Of a DNA stretch of 64,000 nt, positions 1 to 10,720 are shown piece by piece. Numbering within the stretch: position 1 is the stretch's first letter; each line of letters opens with the position of its first letter. The notes beneath the pieces were generated by a model, which was given only the letters and a program-made list of their open reading frames with translations, made no database searches and was not told the origin of the DNA. Source of the DNA: Charina bottae (taxonomy: Eukaryota > Chordata > Lepidosauria > Squamata > Charinaidae); contig JALMGJ010000006.1 in assembly GCA_023362775.1 (NCBI GenBank), positions 5,589,001 to 5,653,000 on the forward strand. Reading direction: 5' to 3'. Position numbers and translations under genes: made by a program.

Positions 1-1035
1 ATATCCCAGCCATTTCTCCAGCTTCGTCACCTCTGGTAATTAGGAGTAGCTCCCCCAGATTCTATTTTTTTTATAAGAATTTTATTAAGTTTAGAGCAAA
101 GATAAAAACCTACAAAAAAGCAAAAAAAGAAACTACAAAAAAAAAAAAGAAAAAAAGAAAAAGTGATATATATAAAAGAGGAAGAAGCAATTGCTTTTAT
201 TGATTTATATATGCCTATGGGATGATTTATAGAAATAATGTGATCTTGGTTAGATTTAGAGTAAGGGATTAATTATGGAAATTGCTATATATTCTTGTTG
301 TTGAAAGTCGGAAGTCACTTATTATGTAATCTTTAAAATTCTATTTCTTGTGTTGCTCCCCCAGATTCTAAATGTCATTTCTCAATCGTTCTTCGAGATA
401 TCAAGGATTAAATCTTGGGCTTTCTGCATATAAGCCGATAGTTCTAATACTTCTGTAGAGCTTGTAAACCTAAAAGTCCAGCATCTTACCTTTTGGCTCC
501 AGCAGTGAGATCCCCATGAATTGGCAAAATTGGCTCTGTTATCATCTGTATCTGTCACTGCATGCAGTTGGGCCCTTAATTGTCTTGGTTTTTCTGAACT
601 ATAATGGTCCGGCTTCTGGATAATGTCTCAGATTGTGAAACAAGAGCCAATTAATTTAGCCTCCCTCCTGCATAGTTTGCTCAGTGCGGTACAATTAAAG
701 CAGTAAGAAAGAAGCAGATCATAGCAAGTCTGTCACCACTGTTTGCACACCAACAAGTAAAGACTTATGGGGGATAGATGGTGAAAACCCTGTGATCATC
801 AGCAACTCTAGCACAACTTGGAGAAAGGTTGTTTATCGTGATTTGGTTGCTTCTGACTCTTCGTGACCCGGTGGAAATCATTTCCACAGGATGCTTAGCT
901 CTTCCTATTTTCAGTTGTCATGTGTGCTTCTTAGCCAGACCTTTGAGGATAACTCTTGATGTCTATGAAGGTTCTCAGTCATCCAGGTGGAATTGTCTGT
1001 AGCTTGAATCATGTCAACTGGATTTCTATTTTCTC

Positions 1036-1080
1036 AGTGGAAACGTTTCGCTCCTTATCCAAGGAGCTTCTTCAGTCTGA
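1036..1080 (-). ncRNA. Hammerhead ribozyme-like motif, left arm of foldback
   Basis: On the minus strand CTGAAGA (plus 1069-1075) is followed by a stem of GCTCCTT/AAGGAGC closed by a GGAT loop, then GAAA (plus 1046-1049) and CGTTTC. This is the hammerhead order: CUGANGA, stem II, GAAA, stem III. Stem III is only the palindromic ACGU, too short to close within one molecule. Small variants of this kind in Penelope-like elements are known to cleave as dimers. Activity here is inferred. Confidence 0.6.
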
Positions 1081-1654
1081 GCAAAGTTGGTAAGGGAATC
1101 CTAAATATGTTTCTAGGTAGCTGTGTGACCTTACACCTGGGGCTAGGTCATGGTTATATTGAGATGTTATTTTAAGTCCTTTTGTCATCTAAAGGAGGAT
1201 CGTTAAGATCACCATGCTGCTGTTGAGCTTGTGAAATGGTCTTAATCTTCCTAGGCACAGAAGACAGAGCAGGGAGAAAGATGGGAGAAAGATTGTGCCT
1301 GAGGCCCCCACCTCTATTCAAGGAAGGATTTTCCAAGTTGGCATAAATGGATTCCTTGACCCCTCTCTCAAACCACCTATCTTCTCTGTCTAAAGACATT
1401 TATGCCAACTTGGAAAATCCTTCCTTGAATAGAGGTGGGGGCCTCAGGCACAATCTTTCTCCCATCTTTCTCCCGGCTCTGTCTTCTGTGCCTAGGAAGA
1501 TTAAGACCATTTCACAAGCTCAACAGCAGCATGGTGATCTTAACGATCCTCCTTTAGATAATAAAAGGACTTAAAATAACATCTCAATATAACCATGACC
1601 CCAGGTGTAAGGTCACACAGCTACCTAGAAACATATTTAGGATTCCCTTACCAA

Positions 1655-1706
1655 TTTTGCTCAGACTGAAGAAGCTCCTTGGATAAGGAGCGAAACGTTT
1701 CCACTG
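1655..1706 (+). ncRNA. Hammerhead ribozyme-like motif, right arm of foldback
   Basis: CTGAAGA at 1666-1672, a perfect 7-bp stem II (1674-1680 with 1685-1691) with loop GGAT, and GAAA at 1692-1695 followed by CGTTTCC. It is the same core as in the left arm, read on the plus strand. Stem I is less regular: TCAGA before the core and CTGAG after it could pair imperfectly. A single transcript through the foldback would carry one sense and one antisense copy. Confidence 0.6.
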
Positions 1707-2234
1707 AGAAAATAGAAATCCAGTTGACATGATTCAAGCTACAGATAACTCTTGATGGACTTCCAAGGTGGTGTCCTCTAGGTTCTTCAAGTCTTCTCCC
1801 AACGTTCCTTGGAGGAGAAGGGAAGGGAACATATCTCTATACTAACAAAATAGTGTGAGGCTAAATAGATGAATCCTTTGTCCCGTTTCAACCCACAGAC
1901 AACTTTCTGTAACAAAGGCTACCGGGCGAGTTCCCGGTAGAACAATTCTGGGTTGCGTGAACCAGACTGATGGGGTGGGATTTCACTCTATTCCTCTGCT
2001 TGTGAAAAACAGGCAAGTACTGAAGTGCCTTTCCTGGGGGGGGGGGGCACTGTGAACTGAAATGTTTGATCATTTCAGGAATGTTTAAAAGAAAACTTCC
2101 TGTTCTGTGCATTGGAAAGCAATTTGTCTGTCTAGATCTGCTTGGACATCTAACATAACCTGCTTAATTTTCCTCTGTTGTGGAGAAAACATATGTATGT
2201 AGGGGTAGGTGTGTTTGGTTCAATGGTCTTAGAT

Positions 2235-2340
2235 CAATATTTCTCAAACTCGGCAACTTTAAGAGGTGTGGACTTCAACTCCCAGAATTCTGGGAGTTGA
2301 AGTCCACACCTCTTAAAGTTGCCAAGTTTGAAAAACACTG
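2235..2340. mobile_element. Palindromic hAT-type MITE
   Basis: A near-perfect palindrome whose arms read CAGTGTTTCTCAA... through GGACTTCAACTCCCAGAATT and back. It is flanked by a perfect 8-bp duplication TCTTAGAT (2227-2234 and 2341-2348), as expected for a hAT transposon. Related copies recur through the window. Confidence 0.85.
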
Positions 2341-2918
2341 TCTTAGATGAATGTGTATATGAGCACCTGATTCTGAATTTATTGGGGGGGGGAAGCTTTG
2401 AAATGCTGCTTCCTGCCCATTTACAAGAACACGTATGCACGGGTGTGCTCTTATTAAAACGCTAACTTTGCGACAAGGAATAGCATCTCATCTGGGAGGA
2501 GAGATAATAAGGTACAAGGAAGGAGGAGTAGAGAGGGTGGAAGGTCTGCTGTTTGGGCCTGGTTATTTATCAAGCTTGCAATTCAGTTTTTATTAGCATG
2601 TATTAGAATAGATTAGCCTCCTCTTCTTGGCAAAGCAATAGATTTGGCCACCGTTGTAAACCAAGCTGGGAAACACACTCAAGCAGCCAGACTTATTTCT
2701 TTCTGGACCGGGTTCCACTTTTTTCTGGGTCACAAGCGTGCCTGGGCCTCTTGTAACTACTCAGCTGTGGTCACCCAACATCTGAACCTTACTTCAGGTG
2801 GTTCCTGAATTAAGCCCTTTTTCCAGATTCTCACAACAGGCTGAATCTGAGACTCGCCCATTTGGGTGGTTTGCACGGCGTGCTGAGCCACAAAATAAGA
2901 CAAAGCAAGGTTAGCATG

Positions 2919-5900
2919 CTCCAGCAAAGGAGATCGTTACCTTGTCGTGGTGCTGGAGCTTGAGCACCTCAATGAAACCATGAGCTAAACCGTGAAGGGA
3001 CACCCAAGACGGGAAGGTCGTGGCAGAGAGGTCAGACTAAATACGATCCCTGGGGAAGGTAATGGCAACCCACCCCAGTATTCTTGCCATGAAAACTAAA
3101 TGGATCAGTACAACCAAAGATATGTCGATATACCATCGGAAGATGGGACTCCCAGGTCGGAGGATGGTCAAAATGCTACTGGGGAGGAACAGAGGATACG
3201 TTCAACTAGCCCCAGATGTGATGACGCAGCTAGCTCAAAGCCGAAAGGACGGCTAGCAGCCGACCGTGCTGGTGGTGAACGACGAATCCGATGTTCTAAA
3301 GATCAACACACCATAGGAACCTGGAATGTAAGATCTATGAGCCAGGGCAAATTGGATGTGGTTATTGGTGAGATGTCAAGATTAAATATAGACATTTTAG
3401 GTGTCAGTGAACTGAAATGGACTGGAATGGGCCACTTCACATCAGATGACCACCAGATCTACTACTGTGGACAAGAGGACCACAGAAGAAATGGAGTAGC
3501 CTTCATAATTAATAATAAAGTGGCTAAAGCAGTGCTTGGATACAATCCAAAAAACGATAGAATGATCTCAATTCGAATTCAGGGTAAGCCATTTAACATC
3601 ACAGTGATCCAAATATACGCCCCAACCACAGATGCTGAAGAAGCAGAAGTAGATCAGTTCTATGAGGATCTGCAGCACCTACTAGATAATACACCAAAAA
3701 GAGATGTTATTTTCATTACAGGAGACTGGAATGCTAAGGTGGGTAGTCAGACGACACCTGGAATTACAGGCAAGCATGGTCTGGGAGAACCAAATGAAGC
3801 AGGACATAGGCTGATAGAATTTTGCCAAGACAACTCACTGTGCATAACAAACACTCTCTTCCAACAACCTAAAAGACGACTTTATACATGGACTTCACCA
3901 GATGGTCGACACCGAAATCAGATTGACTACATCCTTTGCAGCCAAAGGTGGCGGACATCTATACAGTCGGTAAAAACAAGACCTGGAGCTGACTGTAGTT
4001 CAGATCACGAACTTCTTATTGTAAAATTTAGAATCAGACTAAAGAGAATAGGGAAGACCCACAGATCAGTTAGATATGAGCTCACTAATATTCCTAAGGA
4101 ATATGCAGTGGAGGTGAAGAATAGATTTAAGGGACTAGATTTAGTAGATAGGGTCCCGGAAGAACTATGGACAGAAGTTCGCAACATTGTTCAGGAGGCG
4201 GCAACAAAAAACGTCCCAAAGAAAAAGAAAACCAAGAAGGCAAGATGGCTGTCTGCTGAAACACTGGAAGTAGCCCAAGAAAGAAGGAAAGCAAAAGGCA
4301 ACAGTGATAGGGGGAGATATGCCCAATTAAATGCAAAATTCCAGAGGTTAGCCAGAAGAGATAAGGAATTATTTTTAAACAAGCAATGTGCGGAAGTGGA
4401 AGAAGACAATAGAATAGGAAGGACAAGAGACCTCTTCCAGAAAATTAGAAACATCGGAGGTAAATTCCAGGCAAAAATGGGTATGATCAAAAACAAAGAT
4501 GGTAAGGACCTAACAGAAGCAGAAGAGATCAAGAAAAGGTGGCAAGAATATACGGAAGATCTGTATAGGAAGGATAATAATATTGGAGATAGCTTTGACG
4601 GTGTGGTCAGTGAGTTAGAGCCAGACATCCTGAAGAGTGAGGTTGAATGGGCCTTAAGAAGCATTGCTAATAACAAGGCAGCAGGAGACGACGGTATCCC
4701 AGCTGAACTGTTTAAAATCTTGCAAGATGATGCTGTCAAGGTGATGCATGCCATATGCCAGCAAATTTGGAAAACACAAGAATGGCCATCAGATTGGAAA
4801 AAATCAACTTATATCCCCATACCAAAAAAGGGAAGCACTAAAGAATGTTCAAACTATCGAACAGTGGCACTTATTTCACATGCCAGTAAGGTAATGCTCA
4901 AGATCTTGCAGGGTAGACTCCAGCAATTCATGGAGCGAGAATTGCCAGATGTACAAGCTGGGTTTAGAAAAGGCAGAGGAACTAGAGACCAAATTGCCAA
5001 TATCCGCTGGATAATGGAGAAAGCCAGGGAATTTCAGAAAAACATCTATTTCTGTTTTATTGACTATTCTAAAGCCTTTGACTGTGTGGATCATAACAAA
5101 TTGTGGCAAGTTCTTGGTGGTATGGGGATACCAAGTCATCTTGTCTGCCTCCTGAGGAATCTGTATAATGACCAAGTAGCAACGGTAAGAACAGAGCACG
5201 GAACAACGGACTGGTTTAAGATTGGGAAAGGAGTACGGCAGGGTTGTATACTCTCACCCTACCTATTCAACCTGTACGCAGAACACATCATGCGACATGC
5301 TGGGCTTGAGGAATCCAAGGCTGGAGTTAAAATCGCTGGAAGAAACATTAACAATCTCAGATATGCAGATGATACCACTTTGATGGCTGAAAGCGAGGAG
5401 GAGTTGAGGAGCCTTATGACGAAGGTGAAAGAAGAAAGTGCAAAAGCTGGGTTGCAGTTAAACCTCAAAAAAACCAAGATTATGGCAACGAGCTTGATTG
5501 ATGACTGGCAAATAGAGGGAGAAAAAGTGGAGGCAGTGACAGACTTTGTATTTCTAGGCGCAAAGATTACTGCAGACGCTGACTGCAGCCAGGAAATCAG
5601 AAGACGTCTACTTCTTGGGAGGAGAGCAATGGCAAATCTTGATAAAATAGTTAAGAGCAGAGACATCACACTGACAACAAAGGTCCGCATAGTTAAAGCA
5701 ATGGTATTCCCTGTAGTAACCTATGGCTGCGAGAGCTGGACCATAAGGAAGGCTGAGCGAAGGAAGATAGATGCTTTTGAACTGTGGTGTTGGAGGAAAA
5801 TTCTGAGAGTGCCTTGGACTGCAAGAAGATCAAACCAGTCCATACTCCAGGAAATCAAGCCAGACTGCTCTCTTGAGGGAATGATATTAAAGGCAAAACT

Positions 5901-6139
5901 GAAGTACTTTGGCCACATAATGAGAAGACAGGATACCCTGGAGAAGAAGCTGATGCTAGGGAAAGTGGAAGGCAAAAGGAAGAGGGGCCGACCAAGGGCA
6001 AGATGGATGGATGGTATTCTGGAGGTGATGGACTCAACCATTGGGGAGCTGGGGATGGTGACAGCCGACAGGAAGCTCTGGCGTGGACTGGTCCATGAAG
6101 TCACGAAGAGTCGGAAACGACTGAACGAATAAACAACAA
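2919..6139 (+). mobile_element. RTE-BovB LINE, apparently full length
   Basis: A 3.2-kb element flanked by a perfect 13-bp target-site duplication CAAGGTTAGCATG (2906-2918 and 6140-6152). Its length matches a complete BovB. It has a short 5' leader, one long ORF and a short 3' end with the AATAAACAACAACA tail typical of the family. Intact TSDs and an undamaged ORF indicate a recent insertion. BovB is an RTE-clade retrotransposon abundant in squamates and ruminants and known for horizontal transfer between them. Confidence 0.93.
3100..6132 (+). CDS. BovB endonuclease/reverse transcriptase polyprotein
   Basis: An uninterrupted 1010-residue ORF encoding the single BovB protein, which nicks target DNA and reverse-transcribes the element RNA at the nick. 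An apurinic-like endonuclease occupies about residues 70-310: TWNVRSM at 74-80, GDWN at 208-211, SDHELL at 301-306. The reverse transcriptase covers about 520-790, with motif A around IDYSKAFDCVD (about 654-664), GVRQGCILSP, and the catalytic YADD at 755-758. The C-terminal region contains CW-rich motifs (YGCESWT, LWCWRKILRVPWTARRS). The ATG at 3100 is the first in frame and leaves a basic N-terminal leader; the exact start is uncertain. No stop, frameshift or missing catalytic residue is seen. Such ORFs are sometimes misnamed craniofacial development protein 2-like. It is a transposon gene, not a plexin part. Confidence 0.95.
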   Translation: MDQYNQRYVDIPSEDGTPRSEDGQNATGEEQRIRSTSPRCDDAASSKPKGRLAADRAGGERRIRCSKDQHTIGTWNVRSMSQGKLDVVIGEMSRLNIDILGVSELKWTGMGHFTSDDHQIYYCGQEDHRRNGVAFIINNKVAKAVLGYNPKNDRMISIRIQGKPFNITVIQIYAPTTDAEEAEVDQFYEDLQHLLDNTPKRDVIFITGDWNAKVGSQTTPGITGKHGLGEPNEAGHRLIEFCQDNSLCITNTLFQQPKRRLYTWTSPDGRHRNQIDYILCSQRWRTSIQSVKTRPGADCSSDHELLIVKFRIRLKRIGKTHRSVRYELTNIPKEYAVEVKNRFKGLDLVDRVPEELWTEVRNIVQEAATKNVPKKKKTKKARWLSAETLEVAQERRKAKGNSDRGRYAQLNAKFQRLARRDKELFLNKQCAEVEEDNRIGRTRDLFQKIRNIGGKFQAKMGMIKNKDGKDLTEAEEIKKRWQEYTEDLYRKDNNIGDSFDGVVSELEPDILKSEVEWALRSIANNKAAGDDGIPAELFKILQDDAVKVMHAICQQIWKTQEWPSDWKKSTYIPIPKKGSTKECSNYRTVALISHASKVMLKILQGRLQQFMERELPDVQAGFRKGRGTRDQIANIRWIMEKAREFQKNIYFCFIDYSKAFDCVDHNKLWQVLGGMGIPSHLVCLLRNLYNDQVATVRTEHGTTDWFKIGKGVRQGCILSPYLFNLYAEHIMRHAGLEESKAGVKIAGRNINNLRYADDTTLMAESEEELRSLMTKVKEESAKAGLQLNLKKTKIMATSLIDDWQIEGEKVEAVTDFVFLGAKITADADCSQEIRRRLLLGRRAMANLDKIVKSRDITLTTKVRIVKAMVFPVVTYGCESWTIRKAERRKIDAFELWCWRKILRVPWTARRSNQSILQEIKPDCSLEGMILKAKLKYFGHIMRRQDTLEKKLMLGKVEGKRKRGRPRARWMDGILEVMDSTIGELGMVTADRKLWRGLVHEVTKSRKRLNE

Positions 6140-6801
6140 CAAGGTTAGCATGAACCAAGTTTAGCATGTCGGGTAAATCCATCTGCTAGGTCTTTCTCTG
6201 ACCCGGTGAACAGGGCTGCGCACTGGAGCTTCTGTCTGCAGAGGAAGAAGAAAATAATCTCCTCTTTTGCATCCACTCAGCATTGTTCATAATTTTATCA
6301 TGTCACAATCTTTAACTCCCCTGCTCTCTGTCTCTCAGCAAATAAAGCCGAAACTAGTTTGGTCTTTCTTCAGAAAGAAACCGAGTGCCCATCTTTTTCT
6401 CACACCTTATGCCTTTCTCCAGCATCTTGGTCCTCCTTCTTGGAGAGAGAAAACAACACGGAATTGGCTGGCACTAGACAACTGTCTCCATCACCCCTTT
6501 CTCCCTCTTGGGCTGCCTAGGATAAGTAGCATCCTTGCAGGCAAAATTAGCTGCAGATAGCAGTCTCAGAAGAGCCCTTGGGCAGGGCCCAGCCGGACAG
6601 CCATCCTCACAATGGGGCAGTTTGATTATTTCAGAACCTGGGTGTGATGAACAGTTATTTCATTTGCATCAAAAAGTTGGAAGCTACCCTTGCGGTGGTG
6701 TTTGCCCCCCATGCATTTTAGCCGTACCCCAGAAACAACCCCATTGCCATGAGAAAATGTATGTGGTCACTAGGTGTCAAAAATAACTTGATGGCACATA
6801 A

Positions 6802-7137
6802 AAAGGTAAAGGTACCCCCCGCACATTTGTGCAGTCGTGTCCGACTCTAGGGGCCGGTGCTCATCTCCGTTTGTTAGCCAAAGAGCCACCGTTGTCCGAA
6901 GACGCTTCCACGGTCATGTGGCCGGCATGACGCACGCGGAATGCTGTTACCTTCCCACCGAAGTGGTACCTATTCATCTACTTGCATTTGCAAGCTTTCG
7001 AATTGCTAGGTTGGCAAGAGCTGGGGCTGGTGCGGGAGCTCCCTCCGTCACGCGGGGCTAGGGATTTGAACCTTCAAACTTGCAATCTTCCGATCAACAA
7101 GCCTGGCGTCTTACCCACTGAGCCACCATGCCCCCAC
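6802..7137 (-). mobile_element. tRNA-derived SINE, full length
   Basis: Read on the minus strand it starts with a tRNA-like head: A-box TGGCTCAGTGG and B-box GGTTCAAATCC within the first 90 bases. It ends in an ACCTTTACCTTT tail. A perfect 13-bp TSD TGATGGCACATAA (6789-6801 and 7138-7150) shows an intact insertion. This is a common squamate SINE type; the family name is not assigned. Confidence 0.88.
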
Positions 7138-7505
7138 TGATGGCACATAATCACATCAAAAAACCAACCCCAACTAGTGCAATAAATCTCTCTCTTGAGT
7201 TGCAACCCCAACTCTGAAGCTTTCACAAGGAAGTCAACTCTACTACAGGTATCATTTCCCTTGACAATGACAATCAGTTTCTACAAAGTCTGAGGATCTG
7301 GCTGTCTAGGTAGGTACCTCCCAAGGTTTTAAGCCCTGTGTTTCTTTCTCCTGCCTTTTCTTGGCCATGGATTGATAGCAACCCCTTTCTCAGGCTGTTC
7401 TCTTATGGCTTCTTGCAAAATCTGGCTTCCTGCACTGGCCATTTTCTCCTCCGCGCTGCAATTTACAGACCTAAGATGTCAGCTACCAATGGCAGTAAGA
7501 ACATA

Positions 7506-7905
7506 CAGGTAGTCCTTGCTTAACGACCACAATTGGGACCGGCATTTCGGTTGTCAAGCGAAGTGGTCATTAAACAAATCTGACCCGATGTTACGACCAT
7601 TTTTTGTGGCAGCCGTTAAGCGAATCACCGCAGTTGTTAAGCAAACCACGTGGTCATTAAGCGAATCATGCGTTTCTCCATTGATTTTGCTTGCCAGAAG
7701 CTGGCCAGGCAGGCGATCACGTGACCATGGGACACTGCGACAGTCATAAATGTGAACTGGTTGCCAAGCACCCAAATCATGATCACGTGAGTGTGGGGAT
7801 GCTGCAACGGTCGTAAGTGTGAGGACCGGTCGCAAGTTGGTTGTTCAGCACCGTCATAAGTCCAAAGCATCACTAAATGAATGGTTGTTAAGCGAGGACT
7901 CCCTG
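7506..7905. mobile_element. TA-flanked MITE (Tigger/Tc1-mariner-like)
   Basis: Terminal inverted repeats CAGGTAGTCCTTGCTTAACG and AAGCGAGGACTCCCTG, with TA on each side as for Tc1/mariner-superfamily insertions. About 400 bp, no coding capacity. The interior is rich in TTAAGCGAATC and GTCATAAGT motifs. Eight further copies occur in the window. Confidence 0.8.
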
Positions 7906-7975
7906 TAGAAGGTTTTAGCTTCTCTGCTCTCCATCGCAAAGAAGTAGTTTATTCTGAGGTTAATAAAAAGGCATG

Positions 7976-8065
7976 TTTCTTTGTTTGTTTGAGAAAACTT
8001 ATATGGCCACCCATCTTATATATCATAACTCCAGGTGGCTCAAAGCAACAACAATAAAAACATGT
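7976..8065 (-). mobile_element. LINE 3' tip (L2-like)
   Basis: Resembles the 3' end of L2-type LINEs in reverse: a T-rich repeat, then ATATGGCCACCCATCTTATA and a CCAGGTGGCTCA block. Short and diverged. Confidence 0.45.
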
Positions 8066-8239
8066 AAAATAAACAAACAAACAAACTTCCAAAAGGAAAC
8101 AGCTCCTGGAACCTTTGAGCAATACTCTCCAATAACAATAACAACAATAACTGAATTTCACCAGTTTCACCTGATCCCAGTGCTTGGGAGAAGAGGCTAT
8201 TTCTGGAAGACTAGAAGGGTGAAGACCTGCTGAATCTCA

Positions 8240-8556
8240 GGGGGGAGGATTCCACAGGGCAGGTCAGCCCTTCGAGGTAGTCCAGACAGGAAACCAAAAC
8301 CACAAGTGCTAACACTACCTTTATTGTAGGGTTATGGTAACAGAATCTTGCAGGTCTGAAAGCGCTTCTCCCCTCCCCTGCCTTTACTTTCCAGAGAACT
8401 AGGGAGGGTCCCTTCTGAGACGCTTTCTCCACTCCCATTGCTTCTGTGGGCTGAGATGTCCCTTACCTGACCGTTGTCTAGGCTGCGGCTCTTCCTCCTG
8501 TCTCCCAAGGTCATTCTCACAGACCATTACAACTACTGAGAAGGCCAGGAGACTTC
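8240..8556 (-). mobile_element. Solo LTR-like copy, family A (degraded)
   Basis: About 300 bp closely matching the copies at 27647-27917 and 38360-38640, including AGACAGGAAACC, CTTTATTGTAGGGTTA (reverse of a poly-A signal region), CAGAATCTTGCAGGTCTGAAAG and the terminal CCATTACA. Minus-strand orientation is inferred from the AATAAAG-type signal. No internal retroviral genes are present. Confidence 0.6.
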
Positions 8557-8572
8557 CTAGGTCCTGCTAGAT

Positions 8573-8843
8573 CAGCGGTCCCCAACCTTTTCGGCACCAG
8601 GGACCGATTCTGGAAGAATTTTTTTCCACGGACCGAGGGGGTTGGGGTTTGCAGTTGGGAGCCAATCGCGTACACCGGGGGCGGGTTTGCAGGCGGGAGC
8701 CAATCGCATGCACTAGGGGGCGGGGTTTGCAGGCGGGAGCCAATCATGCACACTGGGGGCGGGGTTTGCAGGCGGGAGCCAATCGCACGCACCGGAGGCG
8801 GGGTAATCCTAACAGGCCGTGGCCCACAGGTTGGGGACCCCTG
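8573..8843. mobile_element. hAT element with GC-box/CCAAT minisatellite
   Basis: Termini CAGCGGTCCCCAACCTTTT and AGGTTGGGGACCCCTG, with a near-perfect 8-bp TSD (TGCTAGAT at 8565-8572, TGCTAAAT at 8844-8851). Inside are four tandem units of about 38 bp, each combining GGGGCGGGG with GGGAGCCAATC. No transposase ORF. Confidence 0.8.
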
Positions 8844-8899
8844 TGCTAAATGACAACTTTTAAGGGAAGGGACCTGGAGTGCACCCATCCTACCTGACC

Positions 8900-9330
8900 T
8901 GGTGGGATGGGCAGATACCCTCAGGGAGAAAAATAACCTGGCCCTGTGCCATGCAGGTGATAACCAGCACCTTGAATTACACCTGGGAAGAGACTGGGAG
9001 TCAATGCGGCTCATGCAACAGCGTTGTAATATGGGTGAACCGAGGGGCACCCAATCCTGCATACGCTGCCGCATTCTGGACCAGTGATCTTCAAAAATGG
9101 CTCCATGTAGAACGCATTGCAGTAATCCAGCCAGGAAGTGACCAAGATATGAGTGATTGTGAGCAAGGCCTCCCCGTCCAGGAATGGGAGCAATTGGCGC
9201 GTGAAATGGATCTGTGCAAAGCCCCCGCCCCCCCAGCCATAGCTTCTACTTGCTCCTCAAGTCCAGGATGACTCCCAAGTTGCGCACCAGCTCTGTGCTA
9301 TCCTACTGAGAGTCAAAGAAGACACTTCTC
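8900..9330 (-). mobile_element. L2 LINE fragment (reverse transcriptase 3' part)
   Basis: In reverse the sequence parallels the L2 element at 56380-59056, including blocks encoding VTHALV/DYCNALYMG-like residues (frameshifted) and the region above AARVVLGAM. Coding is broken and both ends are truncated. Confidence 0.7.
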
Positions 9331-9956
9331 TGGATCCTGGGTGCCTGTTTCATTTCATCTGTTGACTTGGCTGCCTCTAACAGTAAAGCAGAGTTAGTAA
9401 GCCGAAATCTACCCGCGGTGTAGCGCAGGAGAAAACGCTGGCAAAATTGCAAGGGGATCTGGTTGAATTCAAGCATCATTTACATTACGGCGTAAAGCTT
9501 AAGGTCAACAGCGTCTACAGCTAGACAATTATAGCCTGCCGAGCTTTGAACCCTGGGGGGAGAAACTAGGAAATGTCAAAACATGTCCTTAAAACTTTAC
9601 ACAGGAGTGTAGCGGGGACTCTTTGGGAAAAAAATAAATAAAAACAACATCTTTTCCTGCAGGAAAACCGCTCACATTTACAGATTCTTGTCTCTTGTCT
9701 GGCATCTCTAGACCGTTTTGCCTCCCCGGATTATAAACTGGAGATGATTTCTAGCGAGGCAAGGCTGACCTTGCGTCGGGGATTAGAGATGGTCTCGGGG
9801 CAGCTTTTGAAGCTCAACCACTCAAGGCTTGCATTGTCCACTGTATATGACAAAATTGCATCCAACCGCAACTTCTAGCAATAAACCCAACAGGTAGTAT
9901 GCTATTAAAAGGGAATTTGTGCAGACTGCCTGAAGTTGGAAATTGATTGTCTAGGC

Positions 9957-10078
9957 CAGTGTTTCTCAACCTCAGCAAGTTTAAGATGTGTGGACTTCAA
10001 CTCCCAGAACATGCTGGCTGGGGAATTCTGGGAGTTGAAGTCCACACATCTTAAACTTGCTGAGGTTGAGAAACACTG
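9957..10078. mobile_element. Palindromic hAT-type MITE
   Basis: Same family as 2235-2340: CAGTGTTTCTCAACC at the left, GGTTGAGAAACACTG at the right, nearly perfect self-complementarity. The flanking octamers (GTCTAGGC and ATCTATAG) match only partly. Confidence 0.75.
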
Positions 10079-10091
10079 ATCTATAGTAGTA

Positions 10092-10485
10092 CAGGTAGTC
10101 CTCACTTAACAACCATTCGTTTAGTGACAGTTTTGACTTACAGTGGTGCTGGAAAAAAACAACTTATGACCAGTCCTCACACTTACGACCATTGCAGTGT
10201 CCCCATACTCACATGATCACGATTTGGGCGCTTGGCAATGGTTCGCATTTATGACCATTGCAGCGTCCCATGGTCACGTGATCACCATTATCAACCTTCC
10301 CAGCCAGCTTCTGGCAAGCAAAATCAGTGGGGAACTGTGTGATTCGCTTAATGACCACGTGGTTCTCTTAATGCCCATGGTGATTCGCGTAATGTCCACC
10401 AGAAAAAAGGTCATAAAATTGGGTCAGATTCGCTTAGCATCCGAAATTCCAGTCCCAATTGTGGTCGTTAAGCAAGGACTAACAC
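10092..10485. mobile_element. TA-flanked MITE (Tigger-like)
   Basis: Starts CAGGTAGTCCTCACTTAAC after TA; ends near TCGTTAAGCAAGGACTA. The right terminus is eroded. Interior matches the 7506 copy. Confidence 0.7.
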
Positions 10486-10720
10486 TTGGCAGAAATCTTT
10501 CCCACAAACTGCTACCTGAAAGATATTTGTACTTCGGGTGGGGGGAATGCCAGCCTTTTGCTGTTCCTTACTGTGCCCTCCTGAAATAGAGAGAAATACT
10601 GTCTCTTTAAGTTTTGCACAAGTGATGGAAGAACGTTTAGATTCGACATTCTTCAGCATTCATGTTCTTTCAACAGGCTCTGATTCTTCCCTTCCTGCTT
10701 CTGAAAATAGTACCCAAGGG

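Larger units (their letters stand above)
962..1743. mobile_element. Penelope-like foldback element, two inverted arms
   Basis: Two arms of roughly 340 bp (about 997-1348 and 1397-1743) are inverted copies separated by about 50 bp. The outer flanks carry a 14-bp direct repeat, GATAACTCTTGATG, at 948-961 and 1744-1757, so the structure appears to have inserted as one unit. Each arm contains the hammerhead-like core seen in terminal repeats of vertebrate Penelope-like elements (CTGAAGA, hairpin, GAAACG), and the end sequence ATGATTCAAGCTACAG also fits that group. No reverse transcriptase or GIY-YIG ORF is present, so it is non-autonomous. The matching 75-codon ORFs on the two arms are only a consequence of the symmetry. 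Family assignment is from memory of such repeats and is fairly secure; the TSD is directly visible. Confidence 0.75.

Noticed and set aside
1172..1574. Identical 75-residue ORFs on opposite strands
   Set aside because: A consequence of the inverted repeat; composition and length do not suggest a conserved protein.
4191..4754. 187-codon ORF antisense to the BovB ORF
   Set aside because: Shadow of the sense coding frame; no recognisable features.
6805..6900. A tRNA gene in the A-box/B-box region of the SINE
   Set aside because: The tRNA-like head sits at the other end (about 7060-7137, minus strand), does not fold as a functional tRNA and belongs to a dispersed SINE.
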